Below, piece after piece: positions 43,530-53,492 of a stretch of DNA of 64,000 nucleotides (the stretch's first letter is position 1; each line of letters begins with the position of its first letter). The notes below the pieces were generated by a model. The model was not told where the DNA came from, did no database searches, and was given only the letters and a program-made list of their open reading frames with translations. The position numbers were made by a program, and so were the translations under genes. Source of the stretch: Mesonia aquimarina (GTDB lineage Bacteria; Bacteroidota; Bacteroidia; Flavobacteriales; Flavobacteriaceae); the NCBI RefSeq assembly GCF_003667275.1, contig NZ_RCNV01000002.1, positions 186,001 through 250,000 on the forward strand, written 5' to 3'.

Positions 43530-44639
43530 ATGGCAAAAACGCACGAAACTATTTTAGAAATAAACCTAAAATCTTTAGAACATAATTTTAACTATTTACG
43601 TTCAAAAATTTCTGGAAACACCAAAATTATGGGTGTTGTAAAAGCGTTTGCCTACGGAAGTGATTCTGTGAAAATTGCTCAAAAACTACAAGATTTAGGC
43701 ATCGATTTTTTTGCCGTCGCTTACACCCACGAAGGAATTTCTTTGCGTAAGGGCGGAATTAGCAAACCCATTTTAGTTCTTCACCCACAATCTGCCAATT
43801 TTGAAGAAATTATTCAGCACTGCTTAACACCGAGTATTTACAGTAAATATGTGTTAAAGCATTTTATCGCTTCCGCGGAAGCCCATAAACAAAAGCATTA
43901 TCCTATTCACTTAAAATTGAATACTGGCTTAAATAGATTAGGTTTTGATCCAGATGAAGTCAATTATATTTTAACACAGCTCAATGATACGAAGAGTGTA
44001 AAAATTGAAGGCATTTTTTCTCATTTAGCGGCTAGCGAAGATCCAGGTGAAAAAGATTTTACCATACAACAAATTGAAACCTATAAAAAAGTAAGTCAAA
44101 AAATTAGTGAAGGATTACATTATAAACCCACTCAGCATTTATGTAACACTTCAGGGATTATAAATTATCCCGAAGCACATTTTGATATGGTGCGCACCGG
44201 AATTGGCTTATACGGTTTCGGAAATTCTGCTGAAGAGGATAAAAAATTAATTCCCGTAGCTTCTCTAAAAACTATCATTTCTCAAATTCATCATATAAAA
44301 AAAGGGGAAAGTGTTGGTTACAATAGAAAATTTAAAGCAGAAAAAGACTCGAAAACAGCGACGCTTCCATTGGGTCACGCAGACGGAATCAATAGAATTT
44401 ACGGCGCACAAAAAACCAATGTTTTAATCAATGGAAAACTTGCGCCAATTATCGGTAATGTTTGTATGGATATGCTGATGATTGATATTAGCGGAATAGA
44501 TTGCAAAGAAGGCGACGAAGTAATTCTCTTCGGAAAAGAAAAAAGCGCCGAAGAATTTGCAAATAATGCCGGAACTATTTCTTATGAATTAATTACCTCC
44601 ATTTCACAACGCGTTAAAAGAAAAATCATAGAATCGTAG
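43530..44639 (+). CDS. alr: alanine racemase
   Basis: PLP enzyme that makes D-alanine for peptidoglycan. The PLP lysine is K38 in VVKAFAYGSD, a variant of the usual KANAYGHG. The catalytic tyrosine is in GESVGYNRKF (about 261-270). The TIM barrel and C-terminal beta domain with GNVCMDMLMID are complete. Length is 369 residues. It follows tdk with 3 bases between and ends with a terminator. Confidence 0.95.
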   Translation: MAKTHETILEINLKSLEHNFNYLRSKISGNTKIMGVVKAFAYGSDSVKIAQKLQDLGIDFFAVAYTHEGISLRKGGISKPILVLHPQSANFEEIIQHCLTPSIYSKYVLKHFIASAEAHKQKHYPIHLKLNTGLNRLGFDPDEVNYILTQLNDTKSVKIEGIFSHLAASEDPGEKDFTIQQIETYKKVSQKISEGLHYKPTQHLCNTSGIINYPEAHFDMVRTGIGLYGFGNSAEEDKKLIPVASLKTIISQIHHIKKGESVGYNRKFKAEKDSKTATLPLGHADGINRIYGAQKTNVLINGKLAPIIGNVCMDMLMIDISGIDCKEGDEVILFGKEKSAEEFANNAGTISYELITSISQRVKRKIIES

Positions 44640-44672
44640 TCACCGCTACACTATTCATTTAACTCTAATTAA

Positions 44673-44702
44673 ACCCTGTTCAAAAGGCAGGGTCTTTTTT
44701 TC
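44673..44702 (+). terminator. intrinsic terminator of tdk-alr
   Basis: Six-base arms ACCCTG / CAGGGT around a 9-base loop, then eight bases nearly all T. Confidence 0.85.
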
Positions 44703-44710
44703 AAATTCTA

Positions 44711-44733
44711 TAAACCGAAAGCTTTTCGGTTTA
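44711..44733. promoter_or_regulatory. perfect 10-bp palindrome upstream of the asd promoter
   Basis: TAAACCGAAA and TTTCGGTTTA are separated by GCT. It lies just before the -33 TTG (44737-44739) and could be an operator or a weak hairpin. Confidence 0.5.
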
Positions 44734-44762
44734 AAATTGGCTGTTACTTCCCTATTCTGTAA

Positions 44763-44770
44763 TATCTTTG
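44763..44770 (+). promoter_or_regulatory. Bacteroidota promoter for asd
   Basis: TATCTTTG (-7) is 23 bases from TTG at 44737-44739, a plausible -33. It lies 53 bases before the asd ATG. Confidence 0.7.
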
Positions 44771-44823
44771 CAAAACCTAAAGAAGGTATATTTTATTAAT
44801 TAATAGATTAGAATTTCAGTACA

Positions 44824-45810
44824 ATGAAAGTAGCTGTTGTTGGAGCCACCGGAATGGTTGGCCAAGTGATGCTAAGCATTTTAGCAGAAAGAGATTTTCC
44901 CGTAACCGAATTAATTCCTGTAGCTTCAGAAAAATCTGTAGGAAAAGAAATTGATTTTAAAGGAAATAAATATAAAGTTGTCAATCTTGAAACAGCAGTA
45001 AAACGAAAACCTGAAATTGCTTTATTTTCTGCAGGTGGAGAAACCTCCTTAGAATGGGCTCCAAAATTTGCAGAAGCAGGAACTACGGTAATTGATAATT
45101 CTTCTGCTTGGCGAATGGATCCGACTAAAAAATTAATTGTACCGGAAATTAACGCCGAGGCTTTAACTGAAGATGACAAAATTATAGCCAACCCAAATTG
45201 TTCTACCATTCAGTTGGTATTAACGTTAAAACCACTTCACGATAAATTCAAAATAAAGCGCGTAATCGTTTCAACCTATCAATCGATTACGGGAACCGGC
45301 GTAAAAGCAGTACAACAATTAGAAAGTGAATATAACAATGAAAAGGCAGAAATGGCTTATCCATATCCTATTCATAAAAATGCACTTCCGCATTGCGATG
45401 TTTTCTTAGAGAACGATTATACGAAAGAAGAGATGAAACTCACGCATGAAACGAAAAAGATTTTAAATGACGATTCTGTTTTGGTTTCAGCAACTGCCGT
45501 TAGAATTCCGGTTGTTGGTGGTCACAGTGAATCGGTAAATATTGAATTTGAAAACGATTTTGAAATTAGTGATATCAAACAAATTCTTAAAGATTTCCCA
45601 GGCATTACTTTACAAGATAATCCTACGGTAAATGTATATCCGATGCCTATTTATGCAGAAGGAAAGAACGATGTTTTTGTAGGTCGAATTAGAAAAGACC
45701 ATTCACATCCGCGAGCTTTAAATATGTGGATCGTTGCCGATAATCTTAGGAAAGGCGCAGCGACAAATGCTATTCAAATTGCTGAATATTTATTAAAAGT
45801 GAATGCTTAA
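44824..45810 (+). CDS. asd: aspartate-semialdehyde dehydrogenase
   Basis: It reduces aspartyl phosphate to the semialdehyde for Lys, Thr, Met and diaminopimelate synthesis. The NADP loop is GATGMVGQVML (7-17), the catalytic Cys is C126 in NPNCSTIQ, and GGHSESVNIEF carries the active-site His. Length is 328 residues. A promoter and a terminator frame it as a single-gene unit. Confidence 0.97.
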   Translation: MKVAVVGATGMVGQVMLSILAERDFPVTELIPVASEKSVGKEIDFKGNKYKVVNLETAVKRKPEIALFSAGGETSLEWAPKFAEAGTTVIDNSSAWRMDPTKKLIVPEINAEALTEDDKIIANPNCSTIQLVLTLKPLHDKFKIKRVIVSTYQSITGTGVKAVQQLESEYNNEKAEMAYPYPIHKNALPHCDVFLENDYTKEEMKLTHETKKILNDDSVLVSATAVRIPVVGGHSESVNIEFENDFEISDIKQILKDFPGITLQDNPTVNVYPMPIYAEGKNDVFVGRIRKDHSHPRALNMWIVADNLRKGAATNAIQIAEYLLKVNA

Positions 45811-45830
45811 TAATTGATTGTCAAAAAAGT

Positions 45831-45875
45831 AAACCAACTAAATTTGTCGTTTTTTAACATTTAGTTGGTTTTTTC
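45831..45875 (+). terminator. intrinsic terminator of asd
   Basis: Thirteen-base arms AAACCAACTAAAT / ATTTAGTTGGTTT around a 15-base loop, then a T run, 20 bases after the asd stop. Confidence 0.9.
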
Positions 45876-45894
45876 TTTTATAGCTTTGCATTCA

Positions 45895-46206
45895 ATGTTT
45901 AGTCAGCGATTTAAAAATAGTACCGCATTTATATTCTTGTTTACTTTCTTATTATTGAAAGTAGCAGGACTGCACAGTTTCTCTCATCAGGATGATTTAC
46001 AAGGAGCAGAAGATTGTGTTTGGTGCCATTTATCAGGAACTGACACGCATACACCGGTTATTCCTGCAGAAGAAACCTATGAAATTGCAACTCCTGTTGT
46101 TGTAGATTCAGCTTCTGAAGAAATAAGTTTTTATAACTTTATTCCTTCTTCAAAAAAACCGGTTTGCCTTATATTCAATAAACCTCCCCCTTTTTATACC
46201 GTTTAA
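45895..46206 (+). CDS. small secreted or membrane-anchored protein with CxxCH and HTH metal-like motif
   Basis: ATG 45895 gives 103 residues: a hydrophobic signal or anchor at about 9-26, then HSFSHQDD, EDCVWCHLSGTDTHTP and a plain C-terminus. The CxxCH and THT residues look like a metal-binding site. A TTG upstream would only add residues that overlap the asd terminator. An exact -7 box (TAGCTTTG, 45881-45888) ends 6 bases before the ATG. It is followed by a TonB-dependent receptor, so a periplasmic metal-handling role is suspected. Confidence 0.6.
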   Translation: MFSQRFKNSTAFIFLFTFLLLKVAGLHSFSHQDDLQGAEDCVWCHLSGTDTHTPVIPAEETYEIATPVVVDSASEEISFYNFIPSSKKPVCLIFNKPPPFYTV

Positions 46207-46403
46207 TCAATATTCTATTGAATAATAATTCGGTTTGATTTTTTTTCTGCCACTTTTTGCGATTGTTATGAGGCTCTATTCCTGTACTAACAATTTATAT
46301 CTGGTAGTTTAAAAAACAAATCCTTTTTATTCAGTATCAGTCATTTTTTTCTAGGCGACTTCCTGAAAAAATGAATTTTATTAATGGTATAAAATTTTAT
46401 AAA

Positions 46404-48809
46404 ATGAAAGCTATTTCAGCGCTTATTATAATTATAGCGTTTAGTTTTTCGGTACAAGCACAAAATTGTTCAAATACCTTAACTGGTAAATTAGTCGATT
46501 TTCATAACGGAGATCCCCTAACTGATGCCATCATTCAAGTTGATGGAAAAGACATAGAGGTCTATTCAGATTTTGATGGAAATTTTAAAATCAACGATTT
46601 ATGTGAGGGAAAACTTGAACTAAAAATTTCACATCCGGAATGTCAAGATCTTATTTACCCTGTTTTAATTGAAGGTAATACTTCAGTAAAAATAAAATTA
46701 GAGCATCACTTAAAAGAATTAGGCGAGGTTCTTATAACTGGAAGACAATACATTCAGCAAACTAAAACCGGACAAGAGCAACGTATAGAAAAAGAAACAC
46801 TAGAAAAATACAGTTCAGCTACTCTGGGCGATGCTTTAAAAGAAATAAGTGGAGTTTCTTCTTTAAATACCGGTAACCGTGTTGTAAAACCAGTAATACA
46901 AGGTTTACATAGCAGTCGTGTACTTATTATGAATCACGGTGTTCGTATGGAAGATCAACAATGGGGAGCAGAACACGCCCCTAATATCGATTTAAATTCG
47001 GCAGGAAATATTAGCGTTGTAAAAGGAGCTTCGGCACTTCAATATGGTGGCGATGCCATTGGAGGAACCATCATTGTAGAGCCTGAAAAGATTCCTGTCA
47101 AAGATACTTTATACGGAAAAACTATACTTTCGGGCTCTACCAATGGTCGTGGAGGTTCAGTTACCTCAAGCTTAGTAAAAAGCTTTAAAAACGGATGGTA
47201 TGCAAAAGCACAAGGAACAGTTAAAAAATTTGGTGATTTTGAAGCTCCAGATTATGTACTTTCAAACACCGGAAACGAAGAAAAAGACTTCTCTCTAAAC
47301 CTTGGATTAAATAAGTTTTCTTCGGGTTTTGATATTTTTTACAGCTATTACAATACAGAAATTGGAATTTTAAGCTCATCTCATATCGGTAACGTAAGCG
47401 ACCTTATAAGAGCAATTAATAGTCCAGCGCCTTCTATAATTAGAGATTTTACTTATGATATAAATCCTCCTAAGCAAGAGGTCGAACATCATTTAGCACG
47501 TTTTAAATATTACAAGCGGATTGAAAATTTAGGAAAATTAAATGTTCAATATGATTATCAGCTTAATAATCGGCTAGAATATGATATTAGAACTGGCGAT
47601 GACCGCGGAAAACCTTCTTTAGATCTAGAGTTACAAACGCATACGCTTACAAGCAATTTTAAATTTGACGCCAACAATGAATACCTCATTAACGTTGGAA
47701 TAAACAGTAATTATCAAGAAAATTTCCCCAATCCTGCAACTGGTGTAAGAAGACTAATACCTGATTATAAACAGTATAAGCTTGGTGTTTTTGCTAGCGG
47801 AGAATACAAAATTGATAATCACTGGTTAGCTGAAATGGGTTTTCGATTTGATTACACTCATCTTGATGCAGAAAAATTTTACTTAAAATCAAGATGGAAC
47901 GAGCGTAATTATGATGAGGATTTTGCTGATATTATTGTTGAAGATTTTGGCACGCAATATTTAACCAATCCGGTTTTTAATTTTAATAATTTTTCAGCCA
48001 CCGGCGGAGTTAGTTATACTTTTAATCAGTTTCAACTGAATGGAAATTATGCACTTGCCAGTCGAGCACCAAATCCTGCTGAATTATTTGCCGATGGCTT
48101 ACACCATTCAGCTGCAATAATAGAGTTAGGAGATTTACGTTTCGGGAAAGAAACTTCTCATAAGTTCAGTATTTCATTTACTAAAAATAAAGGCGATTTC
48201 AGCTTTAATATCTCGCCTTATTATAATTATATAAATAACTTTTTGCTTCTAGAGCCCAACAGCGTAGAAACTACTATTCGAGGTGCATTTCCAGTTTGGG
48301 AATATCGACAAGTAAATGCTCGTTTATTTGGCGTAGATATAGATTGGAATTACAGAATGTCTGACAAATTTAATTACCGTGGGAAATTTGCTTACGTAAA
48401 CGGAAGAGATACAAAAAACAATAAATACCTTATAGATATGCCTCCTGCTAACTTGGCGAATACAATTAGTTTTCAGCAGAAAAACTGGCATAATTTAAAC
48501 TTAAATTTGACAGGCGATTTTGTTGCTCGTCAAAACCAATATCCTGACAATAATTTTTATTACAATGTGCTAGAAAATGACAATTATGTAAATACACTTG
48601 TCGATGTAAGCACTCCTCCAGAAGCATATTTTCTGGTAGGTTTTAATGCACGAGCCACTTTTTATCCTTTTAAAAAAGGCAGTTTGGAAGTTGGCTTCAG
48701 TGCAAATAATTTATTGAATACTTCTTACCGGGATTATTTAAACAGATTGCGTTATTACGCCGATAACCTCGGAAGAAATTTCACTTTACAATTAAAATTT
48801 AATTATTAA
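46404..48809 (+). CDS. TonB-dependent outer-membrane receptor, probable metal uptake (ZnuD-like)
   Basis: ATG 46404 starts a clear signal peptide (ending near VQAQ); an upstream ATG would add 11 odd residues. Then follow a carboxypeptidase-like domain (about 25-100), a plug (about 110-225, SATLGDALKEISGVSS) and a beta barrel to the end (801 residues). The plug contains RVLIMNHGVRMEDQQWGAEHAP, similar to the zinc/copper receptor ZnuD type, and VVKGASALQYGGDAIGG. It moves a ligand across the outer membrane with TonB energy. The ligand is inferred from the neighbours, not proved. Confidence 0.85.
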   Translation: MKAISALIIIIAFSFSVQAQNCSNTLTGKLVDFHNGDPLTDAIIQVDGKDIEVYSDFDGNFKINDLCEGKLELKISHPECQDLIYPVLIEGNTSVKIKLEHHLKELGEVLITGRQYIQQTKTGQEQRIEKETLEKYSSATLGDALKEISGVSSLNTGNRVVKPVIQGLHSSRVLIMNHGVRMEDQQWGAEHAPNIDLNSAGNISVVKGASALQYGGDAIGGTIIVEPEKIPVKDTLYGKTILSGSTNGRGGSVTSSLVKSFKNGWYAKAQGTVKKFGDFEAPDYVLSNTGNEEKDFSLNLGLNKFSSGFDIFYSYYNTEIGILSSSHIGNVSDLIRAINSPAPSIIRDFTYDINPPKQEVEHHLARFKYYKRIENLGKLNVQYDYQLNNRLEYDIRTGDDRGKPSLDLELQTHTLTSNFKFDANNEYLINVGINSNYQENFPNPATGVRRLIPDYKQYKLGVFASGEYKIDNHWLAEMGFRFDYTHLDAEKFYLKSRWNERNYDEDFADIIVEDFGTQYLTNPVFNFNNFSATGGVSYTFNQFQLNGNYALASRAPNPAELFADGLHHSAAIIELGDLRFGKETSHKFSISFTKNKGDFSFNISPYYNYINNFLLLEPNSVETTIRGAFPVWEYRQVNARLFGVDIDWNYRMSDKFNYRGKFAYVNGRDTKNNKYLIDMPPANLANTISFQQKNWHNLNLNLTGDFVARQNQYPDNNFYYNVLENDNYVNTLVDVSTPPEAYFLVGFNARATFYPFKKGSLEVGFSANNLLNTSYRDYLNRLRYYADNLGRNFTLQLKFNY

Positions 48810-48871
48810 AAACTGTCACTGAAATAAGTCTTCAGTGACGCATAAATCAAATATAAATTTAAAAACAAATA

Positions 48872-49438
48872 ATGATGAAGAATTTAAAATTATTAGCTCT
48901 TTTTATTACAGCAATCGCATTTACTTCTTGCTCGGACGACGACGATGCTCCAGAAGTTATTAACGAAGAAGAGGTTATTACAGATGTTTCCTTAACATTT
49001 ACTAATGAAAGTAACGAAGAAACAACCTATACATTTACCGATCCACAGTATAGAGATGAAAATTATGTTGACCCGGTTATTTTATTAAATGAAGGTGAAA
49101 TTTACCAAGTAGAAACAAATTTTTACAACAACTCTAACCCGCAAGATCCTGAACTAATTACAGCAGAAGTACAGGAAGAAAGAGACGATCATTTTATAAC
49201 CTATAGTTTTTCTGAAGCTTCGGTAGATTTAAATCGAACAGACAGCGAAGCTTCAACCGACAGTAACGGTGTACAAATAGGCTTATTTACAGAATGGATT
49301 ACTACTGCAACAAGCAGCGGAGAAGTAATTGTTCGTTTAATACACCAGCCAGAAAGTAAAGACACTTCTGATGGTTACGGAAGCTTTTCAGGTGGAGAAA
49401 CTGATGTTGAAGTTTCTTTTGATATAGAAATTCAGTAA
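48872..49438 (+). CDS. lipoprotein downstream of the TonB receptor (Asp-rich start, beta-sandwich)
   Basis: A lipobox FTSC at about residue 20 is followed by SDDDDAPEVINEEE, an acidic spacer. The mature part is strand-rich (LTFTNESNEETTYTF, GEVIVRLIHQP) and ends in VSFDIEIQ. Such proteins are often found with ZnuD-like receptors, and I recall the annotation type-1 periplasmic-binding-fold superfamily protein. It could bind the same ligand. A terminator follows. ATG 48875 is an alternative start. Confidence 0.7.
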   Translation: MMKNLKLLALFITAIAFTSCSDDDDAPEVINEEEVITDVSLTFTNESNEETTYTFTDPQYRDENYVDPVILLNEGEIYQVETNFYNNSNPQDPELITAEVQEERDDHFITYSFSEASVDLNRTDSEASTDSNGVQIGLFTEWITTATSSGEVIVRLIHQPESKDTSDGYGSFSGGETDVEVSFDIEIQ

Positions 49439-49460
49439 TATAACTATTGTCAGGATAGTA

Positions 49461-49492
49461 AAAAACCTCGCTAGTGTTAGCGAGGTTTTTTA
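49461..49492 (+). terminator. intrinsic terminator of the TonB-receptor/lipoprotein unit
   Basis: Arms AACCTCGCTA / TAGCGAGGTT around a 4-base loop, then a T run. Confidence 0.9.
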
Positions 49493-49552
49493 TTTCACCC
49501 TTGAGCGCTATAACTTTTTTAAGTAAATTTGAAAACATTCAATCTCTTGATC

Positions 49553-51709
49553 ATGAAAAAAATTATTCTTCCCTTTATTATGTTGTCTTTAATTGCTTGT
49601 AAAGAAGATAAAGACCAAAAAAAAGAAACTCAAAAAAATAAAATCACCTTGAATTATCCTGAAACTAAAAAAGTGGATACGGTAAATACCTATTTCGGTA
49701 CCGAAGTAAATGATCCGTATCGCTGGTTAGAAAACGATAGAAGCAAAGAAACTGAAGCGTGGGTAAAAAAAGAAAACGAAGTCACATTCGACTATTTATC
49801 GCAAATTCCTTATCGCGATTCTTTAAAGCAACGTTTGTCAGAATTATGGAATTACGAGAAAGTGGGCGCTCCTTACAAAGAAGGCGATTACACCTATTTC
49901 AGCAAGAATGATGGTCTACAAAATCAATATGTAATTTACCGCTACAAAACCGGCGAAAATCCTTCAACAGCCAAAGTATTTCTAGATCCAAACAAATTCA
50001 GTGAAGACGGAACAACTTCGCTCGGCGGAATGAGTTTCTCTAAAGATGGAAAAACCTTAGCCTATTCCATTTCTGAAGGCGGAAGCGATTGGCGAAAAGT
50101 CTTGATCATGAATATTGAAACTAAAGAAATTATTGAAGACACCTTAGTTGATATTAAATTCAGTGGATTATCGTGGAAAAGTAATGAAGGTTTTTTCTAC
50201 TCGAGTTACGACAAACCTAAAGGAAGCGAGTTGTCTGCAAAAACCGATCAGCATAAATTATATTATCATAAGCTAGGAACTCCACAGAAAGAAGACAAAC
50301 TTATTTTTGGTGGAACCGAAGCTGAAAAACACCGTTACGTTGGTGGAAATGTTTCTGAAGATAATCGCTTTTTAACCATTAGAGCGAGCACATCAACTTC
50401 AGGAAATAAATTGTTTTTAAAAGATTTATCGCAACCCAACAGCGAGTTAAAAACAATTATCGGAAATACCGAAACCGACACCTATCTTATTGAAAATAAA
50501 GACAGCAAACTATTTTTAGTCACCAATAAAAATGCGCCTAATAAGAAAATTGTTACCGTAGATGCTGAAAATCCAATGCCAGAAAATTGGGAAGATTTTA
50601 TTCCGGAAACCGAAAATGTTTTAAGTCCGTCAACTGGCGGCGGATATTTTTTCACCGAATATATGAAAGATGCGGTTTCTATTGTAAAACAATATGATTA
50701 TGAAGGAAATTTAATACGCGAAGTAGATTTACCTGGAATTGGTAGTGTTGGTGGATTTGGCACAAAACAAGAAGAAAAAGAATTGTATTATTCATTCACC
50801 AATTACATTACGCCTGGAAGCATTTATAAATACGATATTGAAAACGGAACTTCTGAACTTTACCGTAAACCAAAGATTGAATTTAATACGGAAGAATATG
50901 AAAGCAAACAAGTTTTCTATACCTCGAAAGACGGTACTAAAATCCCGATGATTATAACACATAAAAAAGGAATTGAACTCAACGGAAAAAACCCGACAAT
51001 TCTTTATGGTTATGGAGGATTCAATATTAGTTTAACACCATCGTTCAGTATTGCAAATGCGGTTTGGATGGAACAAGGTGGAATTTACGCCGTACCAAAT
51101 CTTCGTGGTGGTGGCGAATATGGAAAAAAATGGCACGATGCCGGAATTAAACAAAAGAAGCAAAACGTGTTTGACGATTTTATCGCTGCCGCGGAATATT
51201 TAGTTGAAAACAATTACACCTCTAGCGATTATTTAGCTATTAGAGGAGGTTCTAACGGCGGACTGTTAGTTGGCGCTACAATGACGCAGCGACCACAATT
51301 AATGAAAGTAGCTTTACCGGCTGTTGGCGTGTTAGATATGTTACGTTATCACACATTTACTGCAGGCGCAGGTTGGGCGTACGATTACGGAACTGCCGAA
51401 GATTCTAAAGAAATGTTTAATTATTTATACAAATATTCGCCGGTGCATAATGTAGAAAAAGGAACCGAATATCCGGCTACATTAGTTACTACCGGAGATC
51501 ATGACGATCGTGTAGTTCCTGCGCATAGTTTTAAGTTTGCGGCAGAGTTACAAGAAAAACAAGCAGGAGAAAATCCTGTTTTGATTAGAATTGAAACAAA
51601 TGCCGGTCACGGTGCCGGAACTCCCGTGAGCAAAACCATCGAGCAATACGCCGATATTTATGGCTTTACTTTATGGAATATGGGGTATAAGAAATTACCA
51701 AATAAATAA
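49553..51709 (+). CDS. S9-family prolyl oligopeptidase, lipoprotein
   Basis: ATG 49553 gives a signal peptide with lipobox LSLIAC near residue 15; an in-frame TTG at 49529 would spoil it. The mature enzyme starts with the prolyl-oligopeptidase propeller ([17 protein letters not shown]) and has the catalytic Ser in [11 protein letters not shown] near 575, Asp in GDHDDRVVP and His in GHGAG. It cleaves short peptides after proline and probably acts at the periplasmic face. Length is 718 residues. Confidence 0.93.
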   Translation: MKKIILPFIMLSLIACKEDKDQKKETQKNKITLNYPETKKVDTVNTYFGTEVNDPYRWLENDRSKETEAWVKKENEVTFDYLSQIPYRDSLKQRLSELWNYEKVGAPYKEGDYTYFSKNDGLQNQYVIYRYKTGENPSTAKVFLDPNKFSEDGTTSLGGMSFSKDGKTLAYSISEGGSDWRKVLIMNIETKEIIEDTLVDIKFSGLSWKSNEGFFYSSYDKPKGSELSAKTDQHKLYYHKLGTPQKEDKLIFGGTEAEKHRYVGGNVSEDNRFLTIRASTSTSGNKLFLKDLSQPNSELKTIIGNTETDTYLIENKDSKLFLVTNKNAPNKKIVTVDAENPMPENWEDFIPETENVLSPSTGGGYFFTEYMKDAVSIVKQYDYEGNLIREVDLPGIGSVGGFGTKQEEKELYYSFTNYITPGSIYKYDIENGTSELYRKPKIEFNTEEYESKQVFYTSKDGTKIPMIITHKKGIELNGKNPTILYGYGGFNISLTPSFSIANAVWMEQGGIYAVPNLRGGGEYGKKWHDAGIKQKKQNVFDDFIAAAEYLVENNYTSSDYLAIRGGSNGGLLVGATMTQRPQLMKVALPAVGVLDMLRYHTFTAGAGWAYDYGTAEDSKEMFNYLYKYSPVHNVEKGTEYPATLVTTGDHDDRVVPAHSFKFAAELQEKQAGENPVLIRIETNAGHGAGTPVSKTIEQYADIYGFTLWNMGYKKLPNK

Positions 51710-51727
51710 AGCTTTAAATTGAAATAG

Positions 51728-51859
51728 AAAGCTGTCTGAAAAGTTTGTTTATGTCAACCTCAACTTATTTCAGGTTCTCATTATACTTAAGAAAACAAAT
51801 GAATGAGATTCTGAAATAAATTCAGAATGACAAATTTCACTACTTTTTTGACAGCTTTT
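51728..51859. repeat. interspersed repeat family 2, copy B, with outer terminator arms
   Basis: AAAGCTGTC (51728-51736) and GACAGCTTT (51850-51858) form outer arms. Inside, AACTTATTTCAGGTTCTCA pairs with TGAGATTCTGAAATAAATT. It fills the convergent gap between the S9 and M28 peptidase genes and is related to copy A. Confidence 0.8.
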
Positions 51860-52768
51860 TTAATCCTGAGGAATAAACTTTAATTCTCGTTCTGAAGTTG
51901 CAATTTCCATAATCGCTTGATAAATATAGTTCGCTACATTTACTTCGCCTGAAATATTGAGGGTTTCAATTGTGTCGGTCGGTTTGTGATAGTGTTCGTT
52001 TCCGCCAGTATGAATTCCAAGCACTGAAATTTCTTTTTTATAAAACGAAACGTGATCAGACCCGCCAACAGAACCTGCGTGAACTACCGGATTTATGTTA
52101 TTCGGTTTACCTAAATTTCTCATAAGTTTTTCACCTTCAGGAAAAGTTCCTGCGCCGCCCATGTAAACATGCGATTTTTCATTTAGGCTTCCCAACATAT
52201 CCATATTGATCATTAATTTGATATTTTCTATGGGAACAATCGGGTTTTCTACAAAAAACTGACTTCCTAATAAACCTTGTTCTTCTGCACCGAATGCAAT
52301 AAAAACTAGACTTCGTTTTAAGTTGTTTTTATGAGCTATAATTTTTTCAGCTATTTCTAATAAAGCCGCTGTTCCGCTGGCGTTATCATCGGCGCCGTGA
52401 TAAATACTATCGTCTTTTTTTCCTAAATGATCGTAATGCGCGCCAAGAATAATTACTTCCTTTTTCAAAATGGAATCATTCCCTTCTACTAAACCTAACA
52501 CATTCCACGTGGTGCCGCTAGTTGTATCTTTTCGTAATTCTGCTTCAAATTCTTGAATAAGTGTTGGAATATTATTTGATTTAAAATCGTTTACCAAGTA
52601 ATCTACAACTTGTTCATTTGCTTTAGTTCCAGGAAATCTCCCCGCTAAAGAATCGGCGGTTAAAAACTGAATATGATTTTCTAATTCTTTTTCGGTTATT
52701 GTTTCTTGCGAAAATCCTTCCGCGAAAGCGTATAAAAATATCACAAAAAATAAAGTCAAATGTTTCAT
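51860..52768 (-). CDS. secreted M28-family zinc metallopeptidase
   Basis: A signal peptide ends near residue 20 (AEGFSQ). The M28 di-zinc motifs are visible: LGAHYDHLG, GADDNASGTAALLEIA, FGAEEQGLLGS, INMDMLGS and GGSDHVSFY. It is an aminopeptidase of the periplasm or cell surface. Length is 302 residues. It is convergent with the S9 peptidase and 10 bases downstream of the next minus-strand gene. Confidence 0.92.
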   Translation of the reverse strand: MKHLTLFFVIFLYAFAEGFSQETITEKELENHIQFLTADSLAGRFPGTKANEQVVDYLVNDFKSNNIPTLIQEFEAELRKDTTSGTTWNVLGLVEGNDSILKKEVIILGAHYDHLGKKDDSIYHGADDNASGTAALLEIAEKIIAHKNNLKRSLVFIAFGAEEQGLLGSQFFVENPIVPIENIKLMINMDMLGSLNEKSHVYMGGAGTFPEGEKLMRNLGKPNNINPVVHAGSVGGSDHVSFYKKEISVLGIHTGGNEHYHKPTDTIETLNISGEVNVANYIYQAIMEIATSERELKFIPQD

Positions 52769-52778
52769 TCAGATCATT

Positions 52779-53411
52779 TTATTTGAAGTCAATTTCAAAA
52801 TTATCGATTTTTTGATCGTGATAATAAAGTTCAAAATTTGGTTCTTTCTGATCCATTATAACCAAAAAATACATAGTAGCTGTAAACTTTTTAAAAGGTG
52901 TGGGCGTGTAATAAGTTACGCTTTTTCTTGGATTCCTTTTGTTTCCGAAATTAATTGGGATCTCGACATTTTTGTATCCCGAAATACTATAGTCTTCAAA
53001 AGAATCGTAAACATCTGGATCATAATCTGGAATACTTTTATATTCTTCTCCATTCTCATTTAAGATTTTTTCTTTTAAAACGCGATTAGTTCGCTCATTA
53101 GGAACAAAAATAGTAATTGGTAAATAGCCCCCATATTCTACAAATCGATAACGCAGTTTATTAACCGTGTCTACTAAAGAAAACCCATTTGAATCTACAG
53201 GCTTTTTGTCTAAGGCTTTAACTTTACACTTAACCATAATTTTGGCTAACCGATCATCTCGGCTTCTTGTAGTAGAATTTAAATTAAAACTAGTTGAAAC
53301 TTCTCTTGCTTTTTTAAATTCTATAGAATAATCTTTAGATAAATCTTCTTGAGAAAAGCAAAGTCTTTGAAATGCAATGATAAAAATTAAGATAAAATAA
53401 AAATCTTTCAT
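52779..53411 (-). CDS. secreted protein, unknown function
   Basis: ATG 53411 gives a signal peptide (about residues 1-20, ending near RLCFSQ) and 210 residues; ATGs upstream would add seven residues before it. The mature part contains strand-like segments (DDRLAKIMVKCKVKAL, VEIPINFGNKRNPRKSVTYYT). No family was recognised. The gene is 10 bases upstream of the M28 peptidase gene and may share its transcript. Confidence 0.6.
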   Translation of the reverse strand: MKDFYFILIFIIAFQRLCFSQEDLSKDYSIEFKKAREVSTSFNLNSTTRSRDDRLAKIMVKCKVKALDKKPVDSNGFSLVDTVNKLRYRFVEYGGYLPITIFVPNERTNRVLKEKILNENGEEYKSIPDYDPDVYDSFEDYSISGYKNVEIPINFGNKRNPRKSVTYYTPTPFKKFTATMYFLVIMDQKEPNFELYYHDQKIDNFEIDFK

Positions 53412-53492
53412 AAAACTTCTTTTAAACATCATAAATTGGTTATTGAAAAACGTTCAATTTACTAATTTTTATTCCATATAAAAATTATCATC

